Origin: TMP-86 sp964247385
GTDB lineage: Bacteria > Pseudomonadota > Gammaproteobacteria > Steroidobacterales > Steroidobacteraceae
Length of the DNA: 64,000 nt
Reading direction: 5' to 3'
NCBI GenBank assembly: GCA_964247385.1
Contig: CAXTUB010000015.1
Location: 16,314 to 80,313 of the forward strand
The notes below the pieces were generated by a model, which was given only the letters and a program-made list of their open reading frames with translations, searched no databases and had not been told where the DNA came from. The first letter of the stretch is position 1, and every line of letters begins with the position of its first letter. Of this stretch, positions 43,046-50,545 are shown one piece after another. Position numbers and translations under genes: made by a program.

Positions 43046-44343
43046 AGCGCTCGACGCCTCTGGTGTATCGCCCGCTCGCGGATCGAATGAGGCCGTGCGG
43101 TCTCGACGAGTTCGTCGGGCAGCCGCACTTGGTCGGCGTCGATGGCCCCTTGCGCAAAGCGCTCGAAAGCCGCAGGCCGCACTCGATGGTTTTGTGGGGC
43201 CCTCCCGGCACGGGCAAGACCACGCTTGCGCAACTGTTCGCCCGCGATCTCGACGCGCATTTCGTAACGCTCTCCGCGGTGGCCTCCGGGGTCAAGGACA
43301 TTCGCCTCGTCGTGGATGAGGCGAGCGCTTTGAGGGGCGAGCGAATGACCGTCTTGTTTCTCGATGAAGTGCATCGTTTCAACAAGGCTCAACAAGATAC
43401 GTTCTTACCGTACGTCGAAGACGGCACGCTGATCTTCATCGGTGCGACGACCGAAAATCCTTCTTTCGAAGTCAACAACGCGCTCTTGTCGCGCGCACGC
43501 GTCTACGTGCTGCGCGCCCTTGCACGGGAGGATCTCGCACGACTGCTGCAGCGTGCGCTCACCGATGCGGAACGCGGTCTCGGCGCGATGCGCCTGGAGA
43601 TTGCTCGAGATGCGCAAGAGTTGCTGGTGGATGCGGCCGACGGCGATGCGCGCCGGCTCTTGAACCTACTGGAGACCGCGGCCGACTTCGCGCAAACTTC
43701 GCAAGGCCAACGGAGTTTGGATGCCGAGCAAACCCGCCTTGCGATCGGCGAGACGTATCTGCGCTTCGATTCCCACGGCGAGCATTTCTACGACCAGATC
43801 TCGGCGCTGCATAAGGCCGTCCGGGGCAGCGACCCCGATGCCGCGTTGTACTGGTTGTGCCGAATGCTCGTCGCAGGCTGTGATCCACTCTACATTGCAC
43901 GCCGCGCCATTCGCATGGCGAGTGAAGATATTGGCAACGCTGACCCGCGCGCACTCACGCTTGCGCTCGAGGCATGGCAAGTGTACGAGCGGCTCGGCAG
44001 CCCGGAGGGAGAGATCGCCATTGCGCAAGCCATCGTTTTCATGGCTTGCGCCGCCAAGAGCAACGCGATGTACACGGCCTTCAACGCAGCCTGGAAAGAC
44101 GCGAAAGCCGAAGGTTCACTCCCCGTGCCTCTCAAGCTCCGCAACGCGCCCACCCGTCTCATGAAGAACCTCGGCTTCGGCCGCGAGTACCGGTATGCGC
44201 ACGATGAGCCCGATGCATTTGCAGCGGGCGAGAGTTATTTTCCGGACGGGCTTGCGGACCGTGTCTACTATCAGCCGGTGCCGCGCGGCCTCGAAATCAA
44301 AATCGGCGAGGCGCTTGCCGAGCGCCGGGCGCGCAAACGCTGA
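43003..44343 (+). CDS. rarA: Replication-associated recombination protein RarA (MgsA)
   Basis: AAA+ ATPase that acts at stalled forks, 446 residues from the ATG at 43003 (E. coli 447). After YRPLADRMRPCGLDEFVGQ come Walker A WGPPGTGKTTLAQL, Walker B VLFLDEVHRFNKAQQD, sensor 1 FIGATTENPSFEVN and the C-terminal MgsA domain (HYDQ-like HFYDQISALHKAVRGSDPDA, RRAIRMASEDIGNADP). A GTG three codons upstream is possible. It is followed by serS 9 bases later. Confidence 0.95.
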   Translation: MVGTRLEPALAKELKRSTPLVYRPLADRMRPCGLDEFVGQPHLVGVDGPLRKALESRRPHSMVLWGPPGTGKTTLAQLFARDLDAHFVTLSAVASGVKDIRLVVDEASALRGERMTVLFLDEVHRFNKAQQDTFLPYVEDGTLIFIGATTENPSFEVNNALLSRARVYVLRALAREDLARLLQRALTDAERGLGAMRLEIARDAQELLVDAADGDARRLLNLLETAADFAQTSQGQRSLDAEQTRLAIGETYLRFDSHGEHFYDQISALHKAVRGSDPDAALYWLCRMLVAGCDPLYIARRAIRMASEDIGNADPRALTLALEAWQVYERLGSPEGEIAIAQAIVFMACAAKSNAMYTAFNAAWKDAKAEGSLPVPLKLRNAPTRLMKNLGFGREYRYAHDEPDAFAAGESYFPDGLADRVYYQPVPRGLEIKIGEALAERRARKR

Positions 44344-44352
44344 GGGCCTGCT

Positions 44353-45639
44353 TTGCTCGATTCGAAAAGTTTACGCTCCGACTTGATGGCAACCGCCGAG
44401 AACCTTGCGCGGCGCGGGTTTGTCCTCGAGATCGACAAGGTGCGCGAGCTGGAAGAGCGGCGCAAGACGTTGCAGGTCGAAGTCGATCGGCAGCGCGCGC
44501 AAAGGAATGCCGCAGCCAAGAATTTTGGCGCGGCCAAGGCGCGCGGTGAGGATATGGCTGCGCTCAAGGAGCAAAGCGAACGGCTGAATGCGCTACTTGC
44601 GCAAAGCGAGAGTGCGCTTCTCGGCTTGCAATCTGAGCTTCTCGACTTGCAATTGAGCCTGCCGAATTTGCTCAGCGAGTCGGTGCCGGCAGGCCGCGAT
44701 GAGAGCGCCAACGTGGAAGTCCGGCGTTGGGGCACACCGCGCGAATTCGATTTTGAGCCGAAAGATCATGTGACGCTCGGAGAACAGTTGGGTTTGGACT
44801 TCGAGCGAGCCAGTATGATCGCGGGTGCGCGATTCGCGGTGATGCAGGGCGCCCTGGCAACCCTGCATCGCGCGCTCATTCAGTACATGCTCGATGCTCA
44901 CACGCGTCAGCATGGCTACACCGAAGTTTACGTGCCGTATCTGGTCGGCGCCGACGCGCTCATCGGCACGGGACAACTTCCCAAATTCGAGCAAGACCTG
45001 TTCGTCATCGAAAGCGAGCCGCGCCGCTATTTGATTCCGACCGCAGAAGTGCCGGTCACGAATCTCGCGCGCGACAAAATCTTCGACGCCGCTGCGCTGC
45101 CGCTAAAGTACGTGGCGCATACCCCATGCTTTCGGTCGGAGGCCGGCGCCCACGGCAAGGACACTCGCGGCATGATTCGTCAGCATCAATTCGAGAAAGT
45201 GGAGCTCGTGCACGTCACTCAGCCCTCTGATTCATACGCCGCGCTAGAAGAGCTCACGTCAAACGCTGAAAAGATCTTGCAGGGACTTGCGCTGCCTTAC
45301 CGGGTGCTTGCGCTATGCGCGGGCGACACGGGATTCGCCAGTGCGAAGACGTACGATCTCGAAGTGTGGCTGCCGAGTCAGCGGCGGTTCCGAGAAATCT
45401 CTTCGTGCAGCAATTGCGAGGCGTTTCAGGCGCGGCGCATGCAAGCGCGTTGGCGAAATCCCGTGACCGGAAAACCAGAGCCTGTGCATACGCTCAACGG
45501 CTCGGGCTTGGCCGTGGGGCGCGCGCTCGTGGCGATCCTGGAGAATTTTCAGGAGCCCGACGGCAGCGTACGTATCCCGGCGGCGCTTCGTCCCTGGATG
45601 AGCGGCGCGGAGTACCTCGCTCCAGGCGGAGCGGCCTAG
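44353..45639 (+). CDS. serS: Seryl-tRNA synthetase
   Basis: Class II synthetase, 428 residues. The N-terminal coiled-coil arm (VRELEERRKTLQVEVDRQR onward) is followed by the catalytic domain with motif 2 HTPCFRSEAGAHGKDTRGMIR, EISSCSNCEAFQARRM and motif 3 HTLNGSGLAVGRALVAILE. The start is TTG 44353 (LLDSKSLRSDL), matching the family start MLD. A tRNA-Ser gene lies 128 bp downstream on the same strand. Confidence 0.97.
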   Translation: MLDSKSLRSDLMATAENLARRGFVLEIDKVRELEERRKTLQVEVDRQRAQRNAAAKNFGAAKARGEDMAALKEQSERLNALLAQSESALLGLQSELLDLQLSLPNLLSESVPAGRDESANVEVRRWGTPREFDFEPKDHVTLGEQLGLDFERASMIAGARFAVMQGALATLHRALIQYMLDAHTRQHGYTEVYVPYLVGADALIGTGQLPKFEQDLFVIESEPRRYLIPTAEVPVTNLARDKIFDAAALPLKYVAHTPCFRSEAGAHGKDTRGMIRQHQFEKVELVHVTQPSDSYAALEELTSNAEKILQGLALPYRVLALCAGDTGFASAKTYDLEVWLPSQRRFREISSCSNCEAFQARRMQARWRNPVTGKPEPVHTLNGSGLAVGRALVAILENFQEPDGSVRIPAALRPWMSGAEYLAPGGAA

Positions 45640-45707
45640 ATCCGCCGTGTCGAGCGCGTGGGAGCGCCAGGAGTGGGTACGTCCAAGGGCACTTGGAAGA
45701 TAGCGTG

Positions 45708-45736
45708 TTGGCGTGTTCTACTTCGTCGCGTAAGGT
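45708..45736 (+). promoter_or_regulatory. Weak promoter candidate for tRNA-Ser
   Basis: TTGGCG (45708-45713) and TAAGGT (45731-45736) are 17 bases apart, with a predicted start about 25 bases before the tRNA. The match is partial; read-through from serS is an alternative. Confidence 0.25.
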
Positions 45737-45767
45737 GCTTCAGCGCGTTCTCAGCGCTCACCGAAAC

Positions 45768-45854
45768 GGAGGGTTGGCAGAGTGGTCTAATGCACCGCGC
45801 TTGAAACGCGGCAGGTCCTTACGGGCCTCTAGGGTTCGAATCCCTAACCCTCCT
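45768..45854 (+). tRNA. tRNA-Ser (anticodon TGA)
   Basis: A class II tRNA of 87 bases. The acceptor stem GGAGGGT/ACCCTCC is perfect, the anticodon arm is CCGCG-CTTGAAA-CGCGG (anticodon TGA), there is a long variable arm, and the T arm is TAGGG-TTCGAAT-CCCTA. The discriminator base is T, not the G expected for serine tRNAs, and the next bases are TCA, so no CCA is encoded. It lies close to serS. Confidence 0.92.
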
Positions 45855-45864
45855 TCAGATTGAT

Positions 45865-46680
45865 GTGAGCAAGCTGATCCAGTATCGACCGACCGGTCCG
45901 CTGGAGGCGGTCATCGATTGCATTTGGCTGAGCCGCCGAGGCGAAAGCTCGACCGAGCTCGAGCATATGCTGCCTTCGGGTAGAGCGCACTTGGTCATCG
46001 CGCTGCACGATGTCCCCATTCAATGGGCATGCGCTCGAGCCGCCGGCGATTGGCGTTCGTGGAAACGTGGTGTGCTGCACGGGCCTCAAACGAAATACTT
46101 TCTTGCTGCTCCCAAGCCCAAGGGAACTGTAGTCGGCGTTTCATTTCGGCCCGGCATGGCGGGCGCGATTCTAGGCATTCCTCTGGTCGAGCTGCGGGAC
46201 GGTCATGTATCTCTTGATGAGCTGTGGGGTGGTCGAGGGTGCGGACTGCGGGACCGACTGTGGGCCGAGCCTAACGCGCCCGGCATTTTCCGTTTGCTGG
46301 AAAGAGAGCTCATTTCTCGAATGGCGCACTCTTGGCGGCTGCATCCGGCCGTCGCCTACGCGTTAGCGGCCGGCCCACCGCATTCAGATCGCCGCCGCAT
46401 CTCGGATATCCAGAGCCGCACCGGATACAGTCCGCGTCACTTTATTGATGTATTCCGATCGGCCGTCGGCCTCGGCCCCAAGCAGTACTTCCGGATACGG
46501 CGATTTTCGAGCGCGCTGATCGGGCTCGCCCGCGGCGATGCAAAGCTCTCGGAAGTGGCATTGGCGACAGGCTATGCAGACCAGGCCCATCTCGCGCGAG
46601 AATTTCGCGAGTTGGCTGGAACGCCTCCTTCATGCTATCGGCCTCGTTCGGAGCTCAGCGCGCATCATCACAGGCCGTGA
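45865..46680 (+). CDS. AraC-family transcriptional regulator
   Basis: A 271-residue regulator starting at GTG 45865. The N-terminal part (YRPTGPLEAVIDCIWLS, then HMLPSGRAHLVIAL, GPQTKYFLA, GVSFRPGMAGAILGIP) is the DUF6597-type sensor found in many AraC regulators. The C-terminal HTH_18 region has ISDIQSRTGYSPRHFIDVF and a second helix-turn-helix LSEVALATGYADQAHLAREF. The ligand is unknown. It lies 10 bases after tRNA-Ser. Its last codons form the first copy of a 17 bp direct repeat that continues toward the downstream VOC gene. Confidence 0.9.
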   Translation: MSKLIQYRPTGPLEAVIDCIWLSRRGESSTELEHMLPSGRAHLVIALHDVPIQWACARAAGDWRSWKRGVLHGPQTKYFLAAPKPKGTVVGVSFRPGMAGAILGIPLVELRDGHVSLDELWGGRGCGLRDRLWAEPNAPGIFRLLERELISRMAHSWRLHPAVAYALAAGPPHSDRRRISDIQSRTGYSPRHFIDVFRSAVGLGPKQYFRIRRFSSALIGLARGDAKLSEVALATGYADQAHLAREFRELAGTPPSCYRPRSELSAHHHRP

Positions 46681-46724
46681 ATCGTCACAGGGTCGGAATC
46701 ATCACAGGTTTGAATCATCACAGA
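46665..46724 (+). repeat. Four direct repeats of about 17 bp (TCATCACAGG core)
   Basis: The decamer TC(A/G)TCACAG(G/A) begins at 46665, 46682, 46699 and 46715, a period of 17, 17 and 16 bases; the first three units end in GAA. The array runs from the last codons of the AraC-type gene into the spacer before the VOC gene. The phase is about one and a half helical turns. Confidence 0.8.
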
Positions 46725-46848
46725 GCATGTGAATCGTGCGGCGCGGTCGCGGCGAGGTAAAAAAGCTTCAAGAGTTCTGACTGAGCTGGACGCTAGACTA
46801 GACGGCGTTCTTCGCAAAATTCACGTGCGTGCTTCGGGAGTTTCAATC

Positions 46849-47310
46849 ATGAGTGATCAGGAGAAGCCGGCTATCCACGAGGTGTATGCCTATCTACGGC
46901 TGCACGATGCGAAGGCGGCAATCGACTTTTACGCGCGTGCATTCGGCGCTAATGAGCTCTTCAGGCTGGTCGAGCCGAGCGGTCGCATTGGCCACGCTGA
47001 AATCCAGATCGGACCTGCGACGATCCTTCTCTCCGACGAGTATCCCGAATTTGGCATTCGCGGGCCTCGCTCGCTCGGCGCTACGAGCGTCTCGATTCAC
47101 ATTCACGTCGAAGATGTGGACGGGATGTTCGCAAGGGCGATCGCCGCAGGCGCGACCGTCGTCCGGCCTTTACAGAATCAATTTTACGGCGAACGTTCCG
47201 GCACCGTGCGCGATCCGTTCGGCCATGAATGGTTACTTGGCGGTCACCTGGAAGACGTTGACCCGGCGGAGATGCAGCGTCGTTATACGGCGATGTTTCA
47301 AAAGGACTGA
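46849..47310 (+). CDS. VOC-family (glyoxalase/PhnB-like) protein
   Basis: A 153-residue protein of the vicinal oxygen chelate fold from the ATG at 46849. The first half has EVYAYLRLHDAKAAIDFYARAF, GHAEIQIGPATILLSDEYP, and the second half HIHVEDVDGMFARAIAAGA and GERSGTVRDPFGHEWLL. The H-E pattern suggests metal binding, but the substrate is not predictable. The frame continues upstream to 46729, but that part has no family similarity. It is downstream of an AraC-type regulator and the repeat array, which may control it. Confidence 0.88.
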   Translation: MSDQEKPAIHEVYAYLRLHDAKAAIDFYARAFGANELFRLVEPSGRIGHAEIQIGPATILLSDEYPEFGIRGPRSLGATSVSIHIHVEDVDGMFARAIAAGATVVRPLQNQFYGERSGTVRDPFGHEWLLGGHLEDVDPAEMQRRYTAMFQKD

Positions 47311-47371
47311 ACAACGGGCGGGATGAGAAGCCCTTCCAACGGCACTTCCCGTGACACCCGCCTAAATAGGA

Positions 47372-47391
47372 CGGCCCGGCTTTCCGGGCCG
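47372..47391. terminator. GC-rich hairpin between convergent genes
   Basis: Perfect 8 bp stem CGGCCCGG/CCGGGCCG with loop CTTT. It lies between the convergent VOC and DUF3072 genes. There is no T-run on either side, so it is at best a weak intrinsic terminator or an RNA end-protecting hairpin. Confidence 0.4.
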
Positions 47392-47413
47392 CTGACCGCC
47401 GATGCCAGAATGA

Positions 47414-47635
47414 CTACTGACCTCGTCCGGTCTTCTCCTGAAGCTCATCGATGCGGACCGATGCATCGGCCTTGGTCAATTCATCCACATCGTCGGCAGG
47501 TTCGCCGGCTTCGCTGGCCAGCGTTTCCAGATAAGACTTTTGCGCTGGCGTGATGGGCTCATCGCCTGTTTTCCACTGTGACGGATCACGGAAAGGTGCC
47601 GGATCGGGTTGAGTCGAGCGCTGATCATTGGCCAT
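47414..47635 (-). CDS. DUF3072 family small protein
   Basis: A 73-residue soluble protein with the DUF3072 core ITPAQKSYLETLASEAGEP and LTKADASVRIDELQEKTGRG. The family is small, of unknown function and common in bacteria with general-stress genes. GGAGGAAG stands before the ATG at 47635, which makes the start secure. Confidence 0.85.
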   Translation of the reverse strand: MANDQRSTQPDPAPFRDPSQWKTGDEPITPAQKSYLETLASEAGEPADDVDELTKADASVRIDELQEKTGRGQ

Positions 47636-47788
47636 GAAACTTCCTCCGAATGTTTGAACTGTTTTTATATACAGCTTCGCGCTTTAAGGCAATAAGAATT
47701 TGGCCGGTCTGGCGCCGTCCGGGAGCATCGGGTTGCGGCGAAATCCGCTACGGGAAACTTCTGATCACAGTATCGCGCGCGAAATACG

Positions 47789-49111
47789 CTAAGTGATCGC
47801 TGCCTGCAAAGCGGCCGCCCTTGCCAGCGCCGCCGTGATGAATGCAGCGTAGCTCCAAGCTAAATGTCGAGCGGAGGAGGGTGCACCGGTTCTCTGATCG
47901 AATTGCTCGGCCATGTCGCCACCGACCGGAATATGTGCTCGTGCTGCCTCCATGTAGCCATCGCCTCTGGCCATCCATGAATCGCGGCACGCCGCGTCGC
48001 GTGCGGCGCGATAGCAATATTCGGCGGCGCCGAACGTCGAGAAAAAATATGCTCCGCCCGAGTAATACACATCGCCTGCATAGCGGCCGAGCGCGGGCCC
48101 GCGGAGCTTGCCTCGTTCGGCATTGATGACATAAGCGGAATCGAACAGCGCGTCCAATCGATCCAGCGTCGCGTGCATTCGTGCATCGCGCGGGCTGAAG
48201 CAAGGCGCATCGTCCGCGTGGATCGCCGCCAGAATGACGGCGATGTCGAGGTCTTTCGGCGAGGCCTCGACGCCGATTCGCGTGCGAGAGCGAATGAACT
48301 CGCTCGATTCATCCCAAAAGCCTTCGAGCGCAAGGGTAATGTCTGCCGCGGCCGCGCGGCATCGTGCGGAGGTCTTCGCATCGTCCAATCGATGAGCGAA
48401 GCGCGCCGCGGCCTCGAGCGAGCTTGCGGCGACACGCATCGTGTAAAAGTGCATCCCCAATTCTTCTTCCCAAATGTCGTAGCACGGCAATGGCCAGTGC
48501 TCGAGCACGAAGTTCGTGTCTTCGTAGGCCAGCTCAACGGCCGCATCCCTTACCGGAAGTGGAAGCGCGGCGGAGTGCAGCCAGCGCAGAGTGGTGAGCA
48601 GCCGTAAGGCGGGCCCGTCGTGTTGCGGGCGCGCCCAGCGACTGATATCAAGACTTCCGTCCGGATTGACGCGCGTGTCGGCGTAGACCGCGGCGCCCCT
48701 CACGTGCAATAGCTCGGACGAGGGACGCACGAACTGCTCGAAATCCGGCGCAACGCGCTCGCGCCAAGCGGAATCAGTCACCAATGCGCCGCCGTCGAGA
48801 TGGCGCAGCTTGGAATTGAAGAGCAAAAAATCGGCGAAGGTTTGCAGCGCATCTCCACCCGCGAGCTGCATCACGTGCAGCTGGCGCGATGCTTCGACGA
48901 TGACGGCCGAATCGCGGAACCAGCAGAAAAAATAATCCGGATCCGGATCGTATGATGCCGGCACGGGGGAGGCAACGATCGAGCCACGAGCGCATCTAAT
49001 GACCTGCCCGAACCCTTCGCGGCGCTTCACCACGGCGCACGAAATACTTTGCTGCATGAACAGCGCAGCGCGGGGCAGCTCCGCATCGATCCACTGCTCG
49101 AGCGAGGTCAT
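47789..49111 (-). CDS. Glycoside hydrolase family 15 (glucoamylase-type) enzyme
   Basis: An (alpha/alpha)6-barrel protein of 440 residues. GH15 marks are YDPDPDYFFCWFRDSAVI, WARPQHDGPALRLL, CYDIWEEELGMHFYTMRV with the general acid glutamate, and GGDMAEQFDQRTGAPSSARH with the general base. There is no signal peptide, so it probably acts in the cytoplasm on alpha-linked gluco-oligosaccharides. The ATG at 49111 overlaps the stop of the upstream glucanase-like gene by one base; an earlier start would overlap that gene by 85 bases. Confidence 0.88.
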   Translation of the reverse strand: MTSLEQWIDAELPRAALFMQQSISCAVVKRREGFGQVIRCARGSIVASPVPASYDPDPDYFFCWFRDSAVIVEASRQLHVMQLAGGDALQTFADFLLFNSKLRHLDGGALVTDSAWRERVAPDFEQFVRPSSELLHVRGAAVYADTRVNPDGSLDISRWARPQHDGPALRLLTTLRWLHSAALPLPVRDAAVELAYEDTNFVLEHWPLPCYDIWEEELGMHFYTMRVAASSLEAAARFAHRLDDAKTSARCRAAAADITLALEGFWDESSEFIRSRTRIGVEASPKDLDIAVILAAIHADDAPCFSPRDARMHATLDRLDALFDSAYVINAERGKLRGPALGRYAGDVYYSGGAYFFSTFGAAEYCYRAARDAACRDSWMARGDGYMEAARAHIPVGGDMAEQFDQRTGAPSSARHLAWSYAAFITAALARAAALQAAIT

Positions 49112-50433
49112 CAAACGCGCGCAGCGTACGGAGTGGCGAAGCCGAGCCGCTCCAATCCCCTCAAGACTTCTGGCGCGCTCATGAACAAACGCCACAGCAG
49201 CGCGCTGCGAAAATTCTCGATCATGAGGACGATGGGCGCCTGATCGATCGAGAGGTACGTTCGTGCATACCAGTTTCTAGTGGGGTTGAACGCATCGAAG
49301 AAGCCGAACCGACCCCAGAGACGAGCGCCATACTGGGACAAAAAATGCCGCAGAGCCTGCATGGAAGCGGCCTGGGTGTAAGGAAAGCTCGAAAGCGCTG
49401 CGCTCGGCGTGATGGTTCCATCGTCGTCTTCCGGCGAATGCGAGCGATAGCCGTCTGGTCCGTCGCTTGCGGTGAGGCCCCAACATTGCGCCGACATGCC
49501 GCGATAACGATTGGGGTTGGCCTTGCAGTGGGCATGATTGATGCGCGAATGGTTGACGTTCTGCACCCAGTAATCAGCAAAGCGATCCTTCAGTCCGCGC
49601 GGATCCAAACCGCAAAACGAATATTGGCTAAAGAACAGGGGCCCGCCATACGGCGCACCGAGCGGCAACTCCATCCCGTAATACGATTGGCCATTTCTGA
49701 ATTGCGGGCCCGAGGCGTAGCCGCGGCGATACACCGAGGGCTCAACGGAATAACGTGGGGCGCCTGCAGCGAGCACGAACACGACGAGGCACTCATCCCA
49801 GCCGCGCACTGGATGGTCCATGGCCCAACCATTGTTCGCGCTCCAATGCCAATACAGCGTATCGCGCGTTCCTTTCGTGTACCAACTCCACTCCACCTCG
49901 CTCCAAAGCATCTGGATCCTCGCCCGAAGCGCTGCCTCGGCCGCGCTATCGCGGTCGAAGTACTGACGGACACACAGCAAGCCCATGCATAGGAATGCGG
50001 TCTCGACCAGATCGCCGCCATCATCCTTGCGCGTCAACGGAATCGGCGCGCCATCGGCGGAATCGATGAAGTGCGGCAACGCACCGTGATAGCACGGAAT
50101 GGAGCCGAGAAATTCGAGCATGCGAGTCAGCCGTTCGAGGGCTTGCCGCCGCGTGATCCACCCTCGCTCCACGGCGACGATCAGAGTCATCATCGAAAAG
50201 CCGCTGCCGCCGGTGGCAAGCACGTGGTCTCGGCTACGGTCGCTGTCGCTCCACCGGTCGAGCGCGAGTCCGCTTCGCGCATCGGCCGTCACCCAAAAGA
50301 ACTCGAAGGTCTTGCGCTGTACCGCATCGAGCAGCGCGGCATCCGCAAGCTTGGACAGCTTCGCCGCATCGAGCGAGCGCGGCTTGGGGGATTTGCTGCG
50401 CGCGCCGGCGCGTCGAGTATCATTCGCGCTCAT
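49111..50433 (-). CDS. Glycoamylase-like (PF10091) protein, possible GH144 beta-1,2-glucanase
   Basis: A 440-residue protein of the PF10091/COG5368 family. Motifs include LATGGSGFSMMTLIVAVERG, DGGDLVETAFLCMGLL, MLWSEVEWSWYTKG, GWDECLVVFVLA, GPLFFSQYSFCGLDPRGLKD and CWGLTASDGPDGY, as in GH144 endo-beta-1,2-glucanases and in the middle domain of cyclic beta-1,2-glucan synthase. It has no signal peptide; the N-terminus is basic and flexible. It is coupled to the GH15 gene and divergent from a GH3 gene, which suggests that all three degrade one imported glucan. The precise activity is inferred. Confidence 0.82.
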   Translation of the reverse strand: MSANDTRRAGARSKSPKPRSLDAAKLSKLADAALLDAVQRKTFEFFWVTADARSGLALDRWSDSDRSRDHVLATGGSGFSMMTLIVAVERGWITRRQALERLTRMLEFLGSIPCYHGALPHFIDSADGAPIPLTRKDDGGDLVETAFLCMGLLCVRQYFDRDSAAEAALRARIQMLWSEVEWSWYTKGTRDTLYWHWSANNGWAMDHPVRGWDECLVVFVLAAGAPRYSVEPSVYRRGYASGPQFRNGQSYYGMELPLGAPYGGPLFFSQYSFCGLDPRGLKDRFADYWVQNVNHSRINHAHCKANPNRYRGMSAQCWGLTASDGPDGYRSHSPEDDDGTITPSAALSSFPYTQAASMQALRHFLSQYGARLWGRFGFFDAFNPTRNWYARTYLSIDQAPIVLMIENFRSALLWRLFMSAPEVLRGLERLGFATPYAARV

Positions 50434-50545
50434 GAGCGGGCGCCTTCGAATCGATTCATTGTCGCTAGCCTACCGAAATTGAGTTCGGGCCGCGTGAGTT
50501 GCCTCGCTTGAGCCGCGCGTCGAACTTGAGCCGCGCATCGAAGGG

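Noticed and set aside
46729..46848. 40-residue N-terminal extension of the VOC protein
   Set aside because: Basic sequence without family similarity; the ATG at 46849 begins directly at the VOC fold.
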